From Terriglobia bacterium (GTDB lineage: Bacteria > Acidobacteriota > Terriglobia > Bryobacterales > Bryobacteraceae): a stretch of 64,000 nt of DNA. Location of the stretch: contig JAIQFK010000032.1 of assembly GCA_020073305.1 (NCBI GenBank), positions 49,971 through 113,970 of the forward strand. The letters run 5' to 3'. A program made the translations under genes and the position numbers. This document shows positions 9,488 to 20,000 of this stretch, piece after piece (position 1 is the stretch's first letter; every line of letters starts with the position of its first letter). The notes under the pieces were generated by a model. That model worked only from the letters and a program-made list of their open reading frames with translations, was not told where the DNA came from and did no database searches.

Positions 9488-12400
9488 ATGTATCGGAGCG
9501 TACCCAGAGTACCTGACTTCCCTTCCATGGAGCGCGAGATTCTGCGCTTCTGGCAGGAGAACCGCATTTTCAACAAGCTGCGCGAGCGGACGGCGAATGG
9601 CCCGCGCTGGTCGTTTCTCGACGGACCGATCACGGCGAACAACCCCATGGGGGTGCACCACGCCTGGGGCCGGTCACTGAAGGACATGTACCAGCGCTAC
9701 CACGCGATGAATGGTCATGCGTTGCGCTACCAGAACGGGTTTGACTGCCAGGGCTTGTGGGTGGAAGTCGAGGTCGAAAAGAGTCTGGGCCTGCAGACGA
9801 AGCGGGAGATTCGCGACTACGGCATCGAAAAATTCGTGCGTGCCTGCAAAGAGCGCGTGCTGACATTCGCCGCGCGGCAGACCGAGCAGTCTGTACGCCT
9901 GGGCTATTGGTGCGACTGGGACGACCCCAGCGTGCTCCTCGCGTTGCGCGACGCGCTGGCCGATGGCGACCGGGTGCTGACGGCGAAACTACCCAGCGGC
10001 CATACCGAGACGGCGCGTGCCAGCGAAATCATTCGAAAGCTGGGTTCGGCGGAGTATGGCGGCAGCTACTTTACCTTCTCCGACGAAAACAATTACACCA
10101 TCTGGACGTTTCTCAAAAAGTGCCACAAGGAAGGTTTCATCTATCGCGGGCACGATGTGATGCCATGGTGCGGGCGCTGCGGCACCGGGCTTTCACAAAT
10201 GGAAGTGGCCGAAGGCCGCCGCATCACGACACACACATCGGTTTTCGTGCGGTTCCCTGTCAAAGGTAAGGAACGGGAAGCGCTGCTGGTCTGGACAACC
10301 ACCCCGTGGACGCTGACGTCGAACGTTGCCGTCGCCGTAAATCCGGATATGAACTATCTGAAGGTCCGGCACGGCGACTGGACATATTACGTGGCCGAGG
10401 CGAACTTCGAGCGCGACCGAGTTCAGGACCTGCAAGTGGAAGGCAAGCACGAGACGCACAAGCTGCCTTCCATTCGCACGATCCTCAAGGGGAGTGGTCC
10501 TGTTGAAGTGCTGGGGGAGATTCGCGGGCGCGATCTGGTGGGTCTCGAGTACACAGGACCGTTCGATGAGCTTCCCGCACAGAGAACCGCGGGCGGCCTT
10601 TTTCCTTACGGCATGACCGGAGGTGGAAGGACCGCCGCGGAATCGCATCGCGTCATCGCCTGGAATGCGGTGAGCGAAGCGGAGGGAACCGGCCTGGTCC
10701 ACATCGCCCCAGGCTGCGGCGCCGAGGACCAGCAGTTGGGCAAAGAGAATGAGCTACCGTTCATCGCGCCGCTGGATGAGAGCGCGGTGTTCCTGCCTGA
10801 CTTCGGGCCATTCACCGGACGCAACGCGAACCAGGTGGCCGACGACGTCGTTGCGGCGTTGAAGGCCGCGGGATTTTTGGTCGCTCGCGAGCGCTATCCG
10901 CACGTTTACCCGCATTGCTGGCGTTGTAAAGAGGAACTGGTCTTCCGGCCCGTGGACGAGTGGTTTATCCGCATGGACTGGCGGGATCGTATCCAGCGTA
11001 CCGTGCCGGACATCAAGTGGATTCCCCCTGAGGGAGAAGCCCGCGAGTTGGACTGGCTGCGCAACATGAGCGATTGGATGATCTCCAAGAAGCGTTTCTG
11101 GGGGCTCGCCCTGCCCATCTGGGTTTGCGAACAGTGTGAGCACTTCACGGTGATCGGCAGCCGCGAGGAACTGAAGACCCGGGCCGTGGAAGGCTGGGAA
11201 GCTTTCGACGGCAATTCGCCGCACCGGCCTTATATCGACGCAGTCAAGATCCGCTGTGAGAAGTGCGACGGCCTTGCCTCTCGCATCGCGGATGTGGGCA
11301 ACCCATGGCTGGATGCTGGCATTGTGCCCTTCAGCACGATGCGTTACTCGACCGACCGCGCGTACTGGGAGAAGTGGTTCCCCGCCGACCTGGTGCTGGA
11401 GAGTTTCCCCGGCCAGTTCCGGAACTGGTTCTATTCCATGCTCGCCATGAGCGCCATGATGGAGAACCGCGCTCCCTTTAAGGCTCTTCTGGGCCATGCT
11501 CTGGTCCGCGATGCGCGTGGAGAGGAGATGCACAAGTCAAAGGGCAACTCCATCGCGTTCGATGAAGCCGCGGAGGCGCTGGGCGCCGAGGTGATGCGCT
11601 ATATTTACGCCGAGCAGAAGACCGTACAACACCTCAACTTTCCCGACTTGCACCCATCCGCCAGTGCGGGCCAGACCATGGATGCCGATGCGCGGCGCAA
11701 GTTGCTGACTTTTTGGAACTGCTACAGCTTCTTCGTCATGTACGCCACGGCCGATGGGTGGAAGCCGGGCGGCCCGTCGCTGGCCGTCACCCATGAACTG
11801 GACCGCTGGGTTCTGAGCCGGCTGCACCGTCTGGTGGATGCCGCGCACAACGCGTTTCAGAACTACGAACACTACCGGCTGATCGAAGCCTTCCAGATCT
11901 TCGACGACGAGTTTTCGAATTGGTATTTACGGCGGTCGCGCCGCCGCTTCTGGAAAAGCGAGGCCGATGCTTACCAGACGCTCTACACGGTACTGACGAC
12001 TGTAACGCGCGTCATGGCGCCGGCGCTGCCGTTCCTCACGGAGGAGATTTACCAAAACCTTGTGCGCTCGGTGGACCCATCGGCTCCGGAATCCGTCCAC
12101 TTGACCTCCTATCCGCAAGTGGAAAAGTCCCTCATCGACGAGGTCCTGGAGCAGAGCATCGAAACCGTTATCCGGATCAAAAATCTGTCCTTAAATCTGC
12201 GCACCCAGAGCAAGGTCAAAATCCGCCAGCCGCTGAGCACGTTGTACGTCCGGCCGAAGGACGCCGGTGACAAGCGTGTGCTCGAAAACCCTGACTACGC
12301 GTCGCAGATTTTAGAGGAGGCCAATCTCAAGAAAGTGGTCCTGATCGAGGACGAGGCCACGCTGGTGAAAGTGCGTTTGAAACCGAACGCCAAAAAGTTG

Positions 12401-12880
12401 GGCCCGCGGGCCGGCAAGCACTTGAAGGCGATTGCACAGGCCCTGGAGCAGGCTGACCCGAAGCAGATTTCGATGGGTGGGACTCATACCCTCGAAATCG
12501 AGGGGCAGGCATTTGAACTGGCGTCAGACGATATTCTGCTTTCCTACGAAGGTCCCGACCACCTGAAATGCAGCCTGGAACAAGGGACGTTTATGGCGCT
12601 GGACACCACGCTTACGCCGGAACTCTTGCAGGAGGGACTCGCCCGAGACTTTAACCGCCTGATTCAGGACCAGCGGAAAGCCCTGAACCTGGATATCTCT
12701 GACCGGATTGTGGTCAGCTACTCGGCGCCACCAAGGATCACAGAGGCGATTACGGCGCATGAGGCCTATCTGCGCAACGAGCTACTTGCCGAGAAGTTGG
12801 AACCGAGCGCACCGCAGAACGGCGCTGCCAGACTCTCCCTGAGCGGGGAAGAAATCTTCGTCACCGTCACACGCGTTTGA
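9488..12880 (+). CDS. ileS: Isoleucyl-tRNA synthetase (long, eukaryote-like type)
   Basis: Charges tRNA-Ile with isoleucine; class I synthetase of 1130 residues. The HIGH-box equivalent is NPMGVHHAWGR near residue 55 and the KMSKS equivalent is EMHKSKGNS near residue 680. Other family blocks include SDENNYTIW, MPWCGRCGTGLSQMEV, the editing-domain WTTTPWTLTSN and KKRFWGLALPIWVC. The C-terminus lacks the Cys-rich zinc finger of the E. coli type, which fits the longer IleRS2-like class. Between WCDWDDP and SYFTFSDENN an extra segment of about 45 residues (roughly 148-192) is inserted. An in-frame ATG 30 bases upstream is possible, but the ATG at 9488 puts the usual ExxIxxFW segment at a normal distance from the N-terminus. 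Confidence 0.95.
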   Translation: MYRSVPRVPDFPSMEREILRFWQENRIFNKLRERTANGPRWSFLDGPITANNPMGVHHAWGRSLKDMYQRYHAMNGHALRYQNGFDCQGLWVEVEVEKSLGLQTKREIRDYGIEKFVRACKERVLTFAARQTEQSVRLGYWCDWDDPSVLLALRDALADGDRVLTAKLPSGHTETARASEIIRKLGSAEYGGSYFTFSDENNYTIWTFLKKCHKEGFIYRGHDVMPWCGRCGTGLSQMEVAEGRRITTHTSVFVRFPVKGKEREALLVWTTTPWTLTSNVAVAVNPDMNYLKVRHGDWTYYVAEANFERDRVQDLQVEGKHETHKLPSIRTILKGSGPVEVLGEIRGRDLVGLEYTGPFDELPAQRTAGGLFPYGMTGGGRTAAESHRVIAWNAVSEAEGTGLVHIAPGCGAEDQQLGKENELPFIAPLDESAVFLPDFGPFTGRNANQVADDVVAALKAAGFLVARERYPHVYPHCWRCKEELVFRPVDEWFIRMDWRDRIQRTVPDIKWIPPEGEARELDWLRNMSDWMISKKRFWGLALPIWVCEQCEHFTVIGSREELKTRAVEGWEAFDGNSPHRPYIDAVKIRCEKCDGLASRIADVGNPWLDAGIVPFSTMRYSTDRAYWEKWFPADLVLESFPGQFRNWFYSMLAMSAMMENRAPFKALLGHALVRDARGEEMHKSKGNSIAFDEAAEALGAEVMRYIYAEQKTVQHLNFPDLHPSASAGQTMDADARRKLLTFWNCYSFFVMYATADGWKPGGPSLAVTHELDRWVLSRLHRLVDAAHNAFQNYEHYRLIEAFQIFDDEFSNWYLRRSRRRFWKSEADAYQTLYTVLTTVTRVMAPALPFLTEEIYQNLVRSVDPSAPESVHLTSYPQVEKSLIDEVLEQSIETVIRIKNLSLNLRTQSKVKIRQPLSTLYVRPKDAGDKRVLENPDYASQILEEANLKKVVLIEDEATLVKVRLKPNAKKLGPRAGKHLKAIAQALEQADPKQISMGGTHTLEIEGQAFELASDDILLSYEGPDHLKCSLEQGTFMALDTTLTPELLQEGLARDFNRLIQDQRKALNLDISDRIVVSYSAPPRITEAITAHEAYLRNELLAEKLEPSAPQNGAARLSLSGEEIFVTVTRV

Positions 12881-12906
12881 TTGCGTCGAACTGTTCCGCG
12901 CGCGGC

Positions 12907-14895
12907 CTACTTTGCGCTGTCCAGATCCGCCACCACGAACCGCACCAGCGCCTCGAGCAGCGCGGCGCGGGGATAGCGCGAGTGATTCATGAGCTTCTGC
13001 AGTTCGCCATTGGCCACTTTGTCGAAGGGCAGCGCCACCGCCAGATGATCGGCGCGCGCCGCCCCCAGGTACTTTGCCCCGGGAACGATCGCGTCCCACT
13101 TAGTGAGTTGCGCATCGTTGGTGGGGTCGAAAACCGACAGTAACTCCTGAGCCCTAAGGAGCGCGGCGGAAGTATTGTCCTTGTCGGAAACCGCCACGAT
13201 CGAGAAGGTAGGCACCACCGGGTCGGGGTAACTGGCGAGAAATGCCTGGCGCACTTCGCGCTTGAGGCTCTTGAAGCCGGTCGAAAGATCGCCCTGGCAC
13301 TTGCCCATGTTTTGGAACTTCGTCACCCAGCCGTTGATCTGCTCCGGGAGCGTGTCGGCGATGGGCGAACCGCCAGACGCGCCGGCCACGGTGATGAACG
13401 CCGCCACCGCATCGGCCGCGCCGTCTTCCTGTGCCAGCGCCACCTGCAAATCCGGCGCCCCTTTGCTATATCCCAACACGATGAATTTCCGCGGATCAGA
13501 TTTCCGCTGATCCCGAAGATAGCCGGCAATCATATGCGCATTCTCTTCGCAACTGCTGTTGGGCACGCCAAGTAAGTCGACTGACATCCCGTACTTCTCG
13601 CGCAGGTACTTCTGGCCTTCATCGAATGCTGGTGCATTGGAGGCGCACGAGCTGAGAATGCCGGGCACAATCAGCACCCGGTATTTCGTGGGTAAGGGCG
13701 GGAGCGCTGCGTCTTCCTTACCCGAATTTTCAAGATAATTGCCGCAGGCGCCCCATTCGCCCGTGTCGGGGTTGTGCTGCTTGAGCACGGAGCAGAACAG
13801 ATCGGCGAACTTCAGACTGTTGTCCTGCGTATCGGGCTGAAGGTAGATCACCAGCGTACGTCCGTCGGAGTGGAAGCCGCCTCCGGTCGCGGTTTTCGCC
13901 TCGGTGACCGGATTGGAAGGCGTCATGTAATCCAGCTTGGCAACCAGACCGGTCTGCTGAAGACTCTGGCCGATGTAGTCGCGCTCGCCATCCACTGCCG
14001 GATCGATCTTGTGCGTGAGCTTGCCGTTGCGCTGGTCTTTCTCAAGGCCGATGTCGTGCGTGCCGGCGCCCGCCCACAGCGGCTGGCCCTCTACGTCGAA
14101 CGGCGCGCGCCACAGCCGGAAATGGTGGCGCGTGGCGATCACCTTGATGGGGTCTGCCTGGGCATAGCCGAAATCCTGCTTGCGGCCGAACAACATCAGG
14201 TCACTGATGGGCATGGTGACGTATGCTTGCTTGGAGAAACTGTCGAGCGCGCCTCGCAAGAAGGCGTTCTTGATGGACTTGTCGGGCTGGATCCAATCGG
14301 CGGTATCCAAAGCCCGGTGGACTCTAGCTTCCGAGCCGACAATCAGAAAATTCACGCGGTCTCCAGCGTTGCCCAGACTGTCCGAGATGCGCGTGGGAAT
14401 CTTGTCGAGCATTTCCTGTGTCAGTTTAGGCAAGGGCGCGTTCGATACCGTTGCCGCGGCGGAGGCGGGGCGGGCAACACGGTCGATCGTGACGTGAAAG
14501 CTCCCCTCGGGTTGATCGTTCGACGCTGCGTTGAGGCCGAGAAACAGGCGGCCGTCGATGGGCGCTTTGATCTGCGCGTGAGGTCCGATGAGGAACGCCC
14601 GCGCCGCGTCGCTCGCGCCAATCCGTCCCACCAGCGCGCCGCGGCCCGCCTCATTCACCGGCAACACGCGCACAAGATCCAGCCACCCACGCGCCAGCCC
14701 ATCCGGCCCGTTTTGTTGTGCGCCCGCAAAATGCACGGTTCCGGTTGCCGAGATACGCACCGAGTCTCCGGCCTTGAGATCGATGCCGGTATCCGTCCAT
14801 GCCGGCGACCCGGAGATGTCGAATTCTTGCGGCTTTTGGGCAGCGAGGGTTAAGAACGCGGAAGCGACCAGCAGAATCGGGAAAAACGTGCGCAT
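12907..14895 (-). CDS. Secreted three-part protein: LecA-like, LssY_C-like and alpha/beta-hydrolase domains
   Basis: A 662-residue exported protein. After a signal peptide (about 1-19) residues 22-135 resemble the PA-I (LecA) galactose-binding jelly roll: FDISGSPAWTDTGIDLKAGD and the Gly/Asp-rich RLFLGLNAASND segment. Residues about 150-385 match the LssY C-terminal domain, with VNFLIVGSEARVHRAL, LFGRKQD, RHHFRLWRAPF and DGERDYIG. Residues about 400-640 read as an alpha/beta hydrolase with the nucleophile-elbow-like GYSKGAPD around residue 476. The fusion is unusual. The substrate is unknown; binding of a glycan or lipid followed by hydrolysis is only an inference. The gene is convergent with ileS (26 bases apart) and its ATG has no Shine-Dalgarno. 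Confidence 0.8.
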   Translation of the reverse strand: MRTFFPILLVASAFLTLAAQKPQEFDISGSPAWTDTGIDLKAGDSVRISATGTVHFAGAQQNGPDGLARGWLDLVRVLPVNEAGRGALVGRIGASDAARAFLIGPHAQIKAPIDGRLFLGLNAASNDQPEGSFHVTIDRVARPASAAATVSNAPLPKLTQEMLDKIPTRISDSLGNAGDRVNFLIVGSEARVHRALDTADWIQPDKSIKNAFLRGALDSFSKQAYVTMPISDLMLFGRKQDFGYAQADPIKVIATRHHFRLWRAPFDVEGQPLWAGAGTHDIGLEKDQRNGKLTHKIDPAVDGERDYIGQSLQQTGLVAKLDYMTPSNPVTEAKTATGGGFHSDGRTLVIYLQPDTQDNSLKFADLFCSVLKQHNPDTGEWGACGNYLENSGKEDAALPPLPTKYRVLIVPGILSSCASNAPAFDEGQKYLREKYGMSVDLLGVPNSSCEENAHMIAGYLRDQRKSDPRKFIVLGYSKGAPDLQVALAQEDGAADAVAAFITVAGASGGSPIADTLPEQINGWVTKFQNMGKCQGDLSTGFKSLKREVRQAFLASYPDPVVPTFSIVAVSDKDNTSAALLRAQELLSVFDPTNDAQLTKWDAIVPGAKYLGAARADHLAVALPFDKVANGELQKLMNHSRYPRAALLEALVRFVVADLDSAK

Positions 14896-14901
14896 GCCTA
14901 C

Positions 14902-14907
14902 ATCTTA
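14902..14907 (-). promoter_or_regulatory. -10-like TAAGAT six bases before an ATG
   Basis: On the minus strand TAAGAT (four of six to consensus) ends six bases before the ATG at 14895, with no Shine-Dalgarno between. It is one of several such arrangements in this window; individually it is weak. Confidence 0.3.
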
Positions 14908-14964
14908 TTGCGGAAGAGTACCAAAAACGAGACGTCACCTGCTGGCCCACTGACCGCGTGGAAT

Positions 14965-16242
14965 CTACTGCGGTGGCTGGTCGGCTTTGGCTTTGGCTTC
15001 TTTGCCTAAGAATCTCTCCAGTTCGGCTATCTGTTGCTTGACTTGGCCTGCATCAGGGGCGTCCGGCGCCAGCAGAAGATACTTACGCATCTGCTCCGCC
15101 GCGCCCGCGTAATCTTTTTTTTGATACAGGGCCATACCCAGGAGTTGCTCCACTTTCGGGAACTTGTGCGCCGTGTCGAGTTTCTGCGCCTCCAGCGCGC
15201 TGGCCAGGGCTTCGTCATACTTGTGCAGGTTGTAGCCCGCAACGGCATTGTAGAAATAAGCTTCCGGAAAATCGTATGGGTCCAACTTGATTAAGCGGCC
15301 GGTGGTGGCACCCACGTCCTGCCAGTTCTTCTCCGCCACAGATAGCCGGGCCAAATGCAAATAAGGCGTGACCAGCTTCGGATCCGACGCCAGCGCCTGC
15401 CCGTAGCACCTGCGCGCATCTGCCACTTCCCCGCTTTGCTCGTGAATCTCCCCCAAGCTGTTCCATGCCGCGGCGAACTGCGGATACGCGGCTACCGCCT
15501 TATCCAACTCTCTTTCTGCATCGTTGGTTTTGCCTTTGCGCAGCGCTTCGCGTGCCTTGTCATAGGCCTTCCGGGCATCTTTGGGAGCCTGCAGCGTGGT
15601 TGCGCTGATGGTTGTGCCTTCCACGTTGGCCATGCGGTGCAGAATGATGGTCCCGACATCCGGGTTGTCGAACATCCGGTGACCACTTAGGTTGATTACA
15701 TCGGAACGAAAGCCTGCCAGCACGGCGCGCATTTCGCATCCGGCCAGATCTTGCTGCGAGGAATTCCGGCGGGACACGTTTGACAGACTCTGACTCGTGG
15801 AGGCGGTGCTGGGGCGCATCACCCCAGTCTGTGAAGTCACGTTCGAGCTTGGTTCGTCATAGCTGGCATCCTGTGTCACGGAGTTGGTCTGGCCGAGTTG
15901 AAAGCTGAAATTACCTTTGGAATCGGTATAACCTTCGGCCCGCGCATAACCGTTACAGTTGCGCTCGATCACAACTGATTCGGGCGGCGGAGTCCCGTCG
16001 TCCATCTGCACTTTTCCGGACAAAAATATTCCGCGGTTCGTAGTGTCTGCCGGATAGGTCGTCCCGGTTGTAGGGTTGGGCATTGTGGAAGGCGATGTTT
16101 TTCCCGTTGTGCCGCCGCCGCCGGCACCCGCGCCCGGCCCCGCCCCGCCTCCGCCGGGCTTCTGGCACTGACCTGGTTGCAGCAAGAAGGCCATGCCTGC
16201 CGCGACGCCGATTGCAGCACGGAGTGTTGATTTCCATGTCAT
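14965..16242 (-). CDS. Secreted TPR protein with carboxypeptidase-regulatory-like domain
   Basis: A 425-residue exported protein of unknown role. A signal peptide (about 1-26) is followed by a Gly/Ala/Thr/Pro low-complexity linker, a beta-sandwich region of the carboxypeptidase-regulatory type (GIFLSGKVQMDDGTPPPESV, then ARAEGYTDSKGNFSF) and, from about residue 215, at least four tetratricopeptide repeats (for example AWNSLGEIHEQSGEVADARR and ALYQKKDYAGAAEQMRKYL). The start at 16242 is fixed by a strong GGGAGGTGAT just upstream; a GTG five codons earlier lies inside that Shine-Dalgarno region. TPRs suggest a protein-interaction scaffold at the envelope. It is divergent from the lipoprotein gene. 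Confidence 0.85.
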   Translation of the reverse strand: MTWKSTLRAAIGVAAGMAFLLQPGQCQKPGGGGAGPGAGAGGGGTTGKTSPSTMPNPTTGTTYPADTTNRGIFLSGKVQMDDGTPPPESVVIERNCNGYARAEGYTDSKGNFSFQLGQTNSVTQDASYDEPSSNVTSQTGVMRPSTASTSQSLSNVSRRNSSQQDLAGCEMRAVLAGFRSDVINLSGHRMFDNPDVGTIILHRMANVEGTTISATTLQAPKDARKAYDKAREALRKGKTNDAERELDKAVAAYPQFAAAWNSLGEIHEQSGEVADARRCYGQALASDPKLVTPYLHLARLSVAEKNWQDVGATTGRLIKLDPYDFPEAYFYNAVAGYNLHKYDEALASALEAQKLDTAHKFPKVEQLLGMALYQKKDYAGAAEQMRKYLLLAPDAPDAGQVKQQIAELERFLGKEAKAKADQPPQ

Positions 16243-16370
16243 GGGATCACCTCCCACTGCGTTTGCCTAATTATGGCACAGGCGAACCAACGAGCTGTGT
16301 AAATTACTTCACTCCCACGCACCGGTAAATCTGTCCTGCCTCGCTTGTGGCGCGCGGTGGGGACGTTCGA

Positions 16371-16376
16371 TAGAAT
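16371..16376 (+). promoter_or_regulatory. Candidate -10 element for the lipoprotein gene
   Basis: TAGAAT lies 15 bases before the ATG at 16392 in the 149-base divergent region. No convincing -35 was found at the right distance, so this is tentative. Confidence 0.25.
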
Positions 16377-16391
16377 GAAAGCCACTTAGAT

Positions 16392-17000
16392 ATGAAACCG
16401 TTGCTCGTCACCCTCGCTGCTGCTTGCGTGCTGCTGATTCCGGGTTGCTCCGAGGCGCCGCCGCCGGCCGAAAAGAAAGAGGCACCTCCACCCGAGCCCG
16501 TAAAGGGCCGGACTGCGCTGTACCAGATGTTTAACGCCGCTCGGGCCTGGGCGCCGGATGTCCAGGTGTTGTCGTTGAGGAGTATCGATCTTCCTGAGGT
16601 CAAGCGCGAGCGCGGTAAGGCAGCCGCCTGGCAGGCCTATTTCGTGTCGCCAGCGTCAGGCCGCGCGCGCAGCTACACGTATACTGTGATTGAGTCGGCG
16701 GGCAACCTGCACAAGGGGGTGTTCGCCGGCCAGGAAGAGTCTGGAGCCCGCGGGGGCACTTCGCCCTTTCTCATTGCGGCCGTGAAAACGGATTCCGATG
16801 AAGTGTACCAGACAGCACTCAAGAAAGCCGCGGACTACGAGAAGAAAGATCCCGACAAACCCATCGCGTTTCAGCTCGACAAAACCGATCGGTTCCCAAA
16901 TCCCGCCTGGCGCGTGATCTGGGGAGAGAGCGTCGGCACCAGCAATTTTTCCATCTTTGTCGACGCTTCGACCGGCTTGTACCTGCAGACCATGCGGTGA
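16392..17000 (+). CDS. Putative lipoprotein, unknown function
   Basis: A 202-residue protein with a lipoprotein signal peptide: hydrophobic core in the first 17 residues and the lipobox LIPGC with Cys near residue 20, followed by a Pro/Glu/Lys linker. The rest has mixed alpha/beta composition with no motif I recognise; the C-terminal half ends with WRVIWGESVGTSNFSIFVDA, which resembles the PepSY-like pattern of a strand describing residue usage from a substrate-like Val-Asp-Ala turn, but this is too weak to name. It is convergent with the GH2 gene, five bases apart. Envelope location is supported; the function is not known. Confidence 0.75.
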   Translation: MKPLLVTLAAACVLLIPGCSEAPPPAEKKEAPPPEPVKGRTALYQMFNAARAWAPDVQVLSLRSIDLPEVKRERGKAAAWQAYFVSPASGRARSYTYTVIESAGNLHKGVFAGQEESGARGGTSPFLIAAVKTDSDEVYQTALKKAADYEKKDPDKPIAFQLDKTDRFPNPAWRVIWGESVGTSNFSIFVDASTGLYLQTMR

Positions 17001-17005
17001 GCGGT

Positions 17006-20000
17006 TCACCTCACTTCAAATTCGAAGACGTTTTCGGATATCTGTTTGCCGTGGGCATCTTGCACGGTTGCGATTAGTTTGTAATCACCGGCCTCCGAGA
17101 TCCGGCCGGTGATCTCGCCCAGCTTGCGCGCGGAATCTGCCGCAATCGGGGCTGGGAATTTGCCCTCAAATGCCGTCCGGCCAGCCGAATCCGCCACACG
17201 CCAGCGCACCTCCGCGTCCCGGATCTCATGCCACTCATCATTGATCATCCACAAACCACAGCGGAATTCCTCGCCGGCGCGCCAGAGGTCGCGGTCGTAT
17301 TCGAAGTTTGCCGCGACCGGTGCAAAGCTCCTCTGCACGGTGTAGAAGGCCTTGGTCGGTACGCGGTAGAAGTCAACGGCTGCCATGGTGACCGAGGGCC
17401 AAATGTCAATGGCGTGAAAGTGTAGAATGCCGCCGGTTTCGTACTTCAGCCGCCTGGCGCGTTCGAGCGCGATCTGAAAGAGCCGGGCCACGTAGTTCTG
17501 GGTGATCGGAATGTATTCCTGGAGACTCTTGCCCGCCGGGTCTCCCCAGGCGCGCATGGCCTCGGAGACTTGCAGTTTGTGAAAGACCCACTCCTCTTCA
17601 TGGGCTTTAATAGGCCACGCATTCGGGAGGAACTTGACGAGCGATTCGTAGTTGGGCAGCGCGGTGGCGCCCAGTTCGGAGACGAACGGCTCCGACATTT
17701 TTGTGTACTCCCAGATCGAGCCCTCATACCAACCGTGATAAATATGCCCGTCGCCGTAGCGGCCGGTCGATCGCACGACCGCGCGATGCTGCGGATCGAG
17801 CAGAAACAGACGCGGCTGAAGGTGTTTGGTAATCTCGGCGTAGTTTTGAAGGTCCTCCTCGTCCGACGTCGCCCAGATCGCAACAGCAGGGTGGTTTCGC
17901 GCATACCTTATGTGAAAATCGTACAGGGCCGCCGCGCGCCGCGCAAAATCGACATCGTGCGGATACCAGGCTTCCAGGTAGTCCTGCCAGATGAGGACGC
18001 CATTCTCGTCGGCCAGGTCGTAGAACTCAGGGTTGGGGAAATGGCAGTGCAGCCGGATCATGTTCACGTTCATGGCCATCATCAGCTTGAGATCGCGCTG
18101 GTATTTGGACCGGTCCATCTCCGAAAGAAATAGGTTGTAGTAGTAGTTGGTCCCGCGAATGAACATGCGTTTGTGGTTGAGATAGAACACCCAGCCGATC
18201 TTCTCGATCTCGCGGATGCCAACAGCCATCGACCGGCCGTCGACCACTTGGCCCTGCCCGTCCATCAGGCGGACGTCCAGCGTGTAGAGGTTCGGTTTGC
18301 CATGATCCCACGTCCACCAGAGCTGTGGGTGATCGAGATGAAACGTAAAGTGCGAGCCTTTGCCGCGGATGCGATAGCCCTCGGATGACGGAAAATTTCG
18401 CGGCGTCAGTGTGAGTTCCCACTCGCCATTCTCTTCCGGCTTGTCAGTGGACAATTCGACTTCGACATCGGCGCCTGGATCCGCCAGCCGCGTATTGACC
18501 GCTACATCACGAATGATGAGCGCGGCTGAAGCCACCAGCCGCACATGGCGCGTGATCCCCAGCGGCGTGATGTCATCGGGCTTCTGATCCACGGCGCCGT
18601 AAGAGCCTTTCACCGTGTATGGCCGGTGGCGCCAGTAGTAACTGACGGGCGTCCAGACACGAACGGTCAAGACATTCTCGGCGTCCGCTTTGATGAGCGG
18701 CGTGATGTCGTATTCGTAAGGGTCGATGTACCCTTCGTGGCGGCCCAGGTAGGTTCCATCCAGGTAGGCGTCCGCGTAGTAGTCGGTCGCGTCGAATTGC
18801 AGCCGCACACGGCGGTGCTCGAAACGCGCTGGTACGCGGAAGGTCTTGCGGTACCACCATTCCTGGTAGCTGATCCAGTCGGCTTCGTGAGTGTAAAACT
18901 TGGGCGGCGGCAGAATCTGCGTGTGGACCGTGCCCGGAACCTGGACATGGATCCACGCCGACTGCGGACCTGCGCCCTTCTCGCCATGCGCGAGTTCCCA
19001 ATCGCCGTCGAGTGAAACTGTGTCGGGCTCGAACGGGGTGGGGGCGCGCGGCGCCGTTTCCGCGCGATGTACCGGCTCACGCGCGGCAGCTCGTTCGATA
19101 GAAAGGCCCCCCTCCGCCGGCTCACTCACCTTCACCAGCAACGGCTGGCGCAGCACCCGATTTTCGCGACGCGCTTCGAGCACCGTGTTGTCCCCCGACC
19201 ATCGCGGAAACGTCAGTGCAATCTCCGCCGCTACACCGGTCTTCTCGGCGCTGAAATGGCGCGTGCCGATCTCCTTCCAGTTAAGATCCCGATCCAGCGA
19301 CACCAACCCAAGCGCTCCGTAATCCTGTGCCTGCTGATAATAGACGGCGCTGCCGCCGGGAAGCTTCTTCCAATCACGCACGCCGATGTCATGCTGCGGC
19401 GGCTCTCCTCCTTCGTCGCCTTGCGGCCATTCGTATTCCCCTCCATCGACGAAGCGGTCGAACGGCACATACGGGGACGCGGACACGCTTGCGAACTGGA
19501 AGCCGATGAGTGCTGCCGCGCCCTTTCGCTGTATGCGCCAGCGCAACGCCCTGCTACCCGCTGTCCAGAGAAATTCCCACTCGGACTTTTCATTCGACAG
19601 TCTGAGCCTGCCACGCAACGGGCCGGTTTCGACAAGTTCCACTTTTGTGAATTCACCCGGCTCCGGCGAGCTCGACCAACCGTGATTCTTCCAGGGCGTA
19701 TCGGGGGTAGTCTCAACCAGGTTCAAAATGCGCTGTGGTCCCGCGGTCAGAGCATAGGCTTCAACAATGTCTCCGTCGCCAGTGTCGATTATCAAATGGA
19801 AGAGACTGTTGCCTAGTTCGATGCGCCGCATGCCCACCCGGCGCAACACGATTTGATTTGGGAACGCCTCGGTCTTCTCACAGCAGATGACGTGGTAGGC
19901 CGGAAGCTCGCCGGGGACGACCGAAGCTGGAAACAGCAGTTCTCCCTCGCTCGCCTGCCACGTCACTTCGCGGCCCTGCGCATCCACAACACGAAACCCT

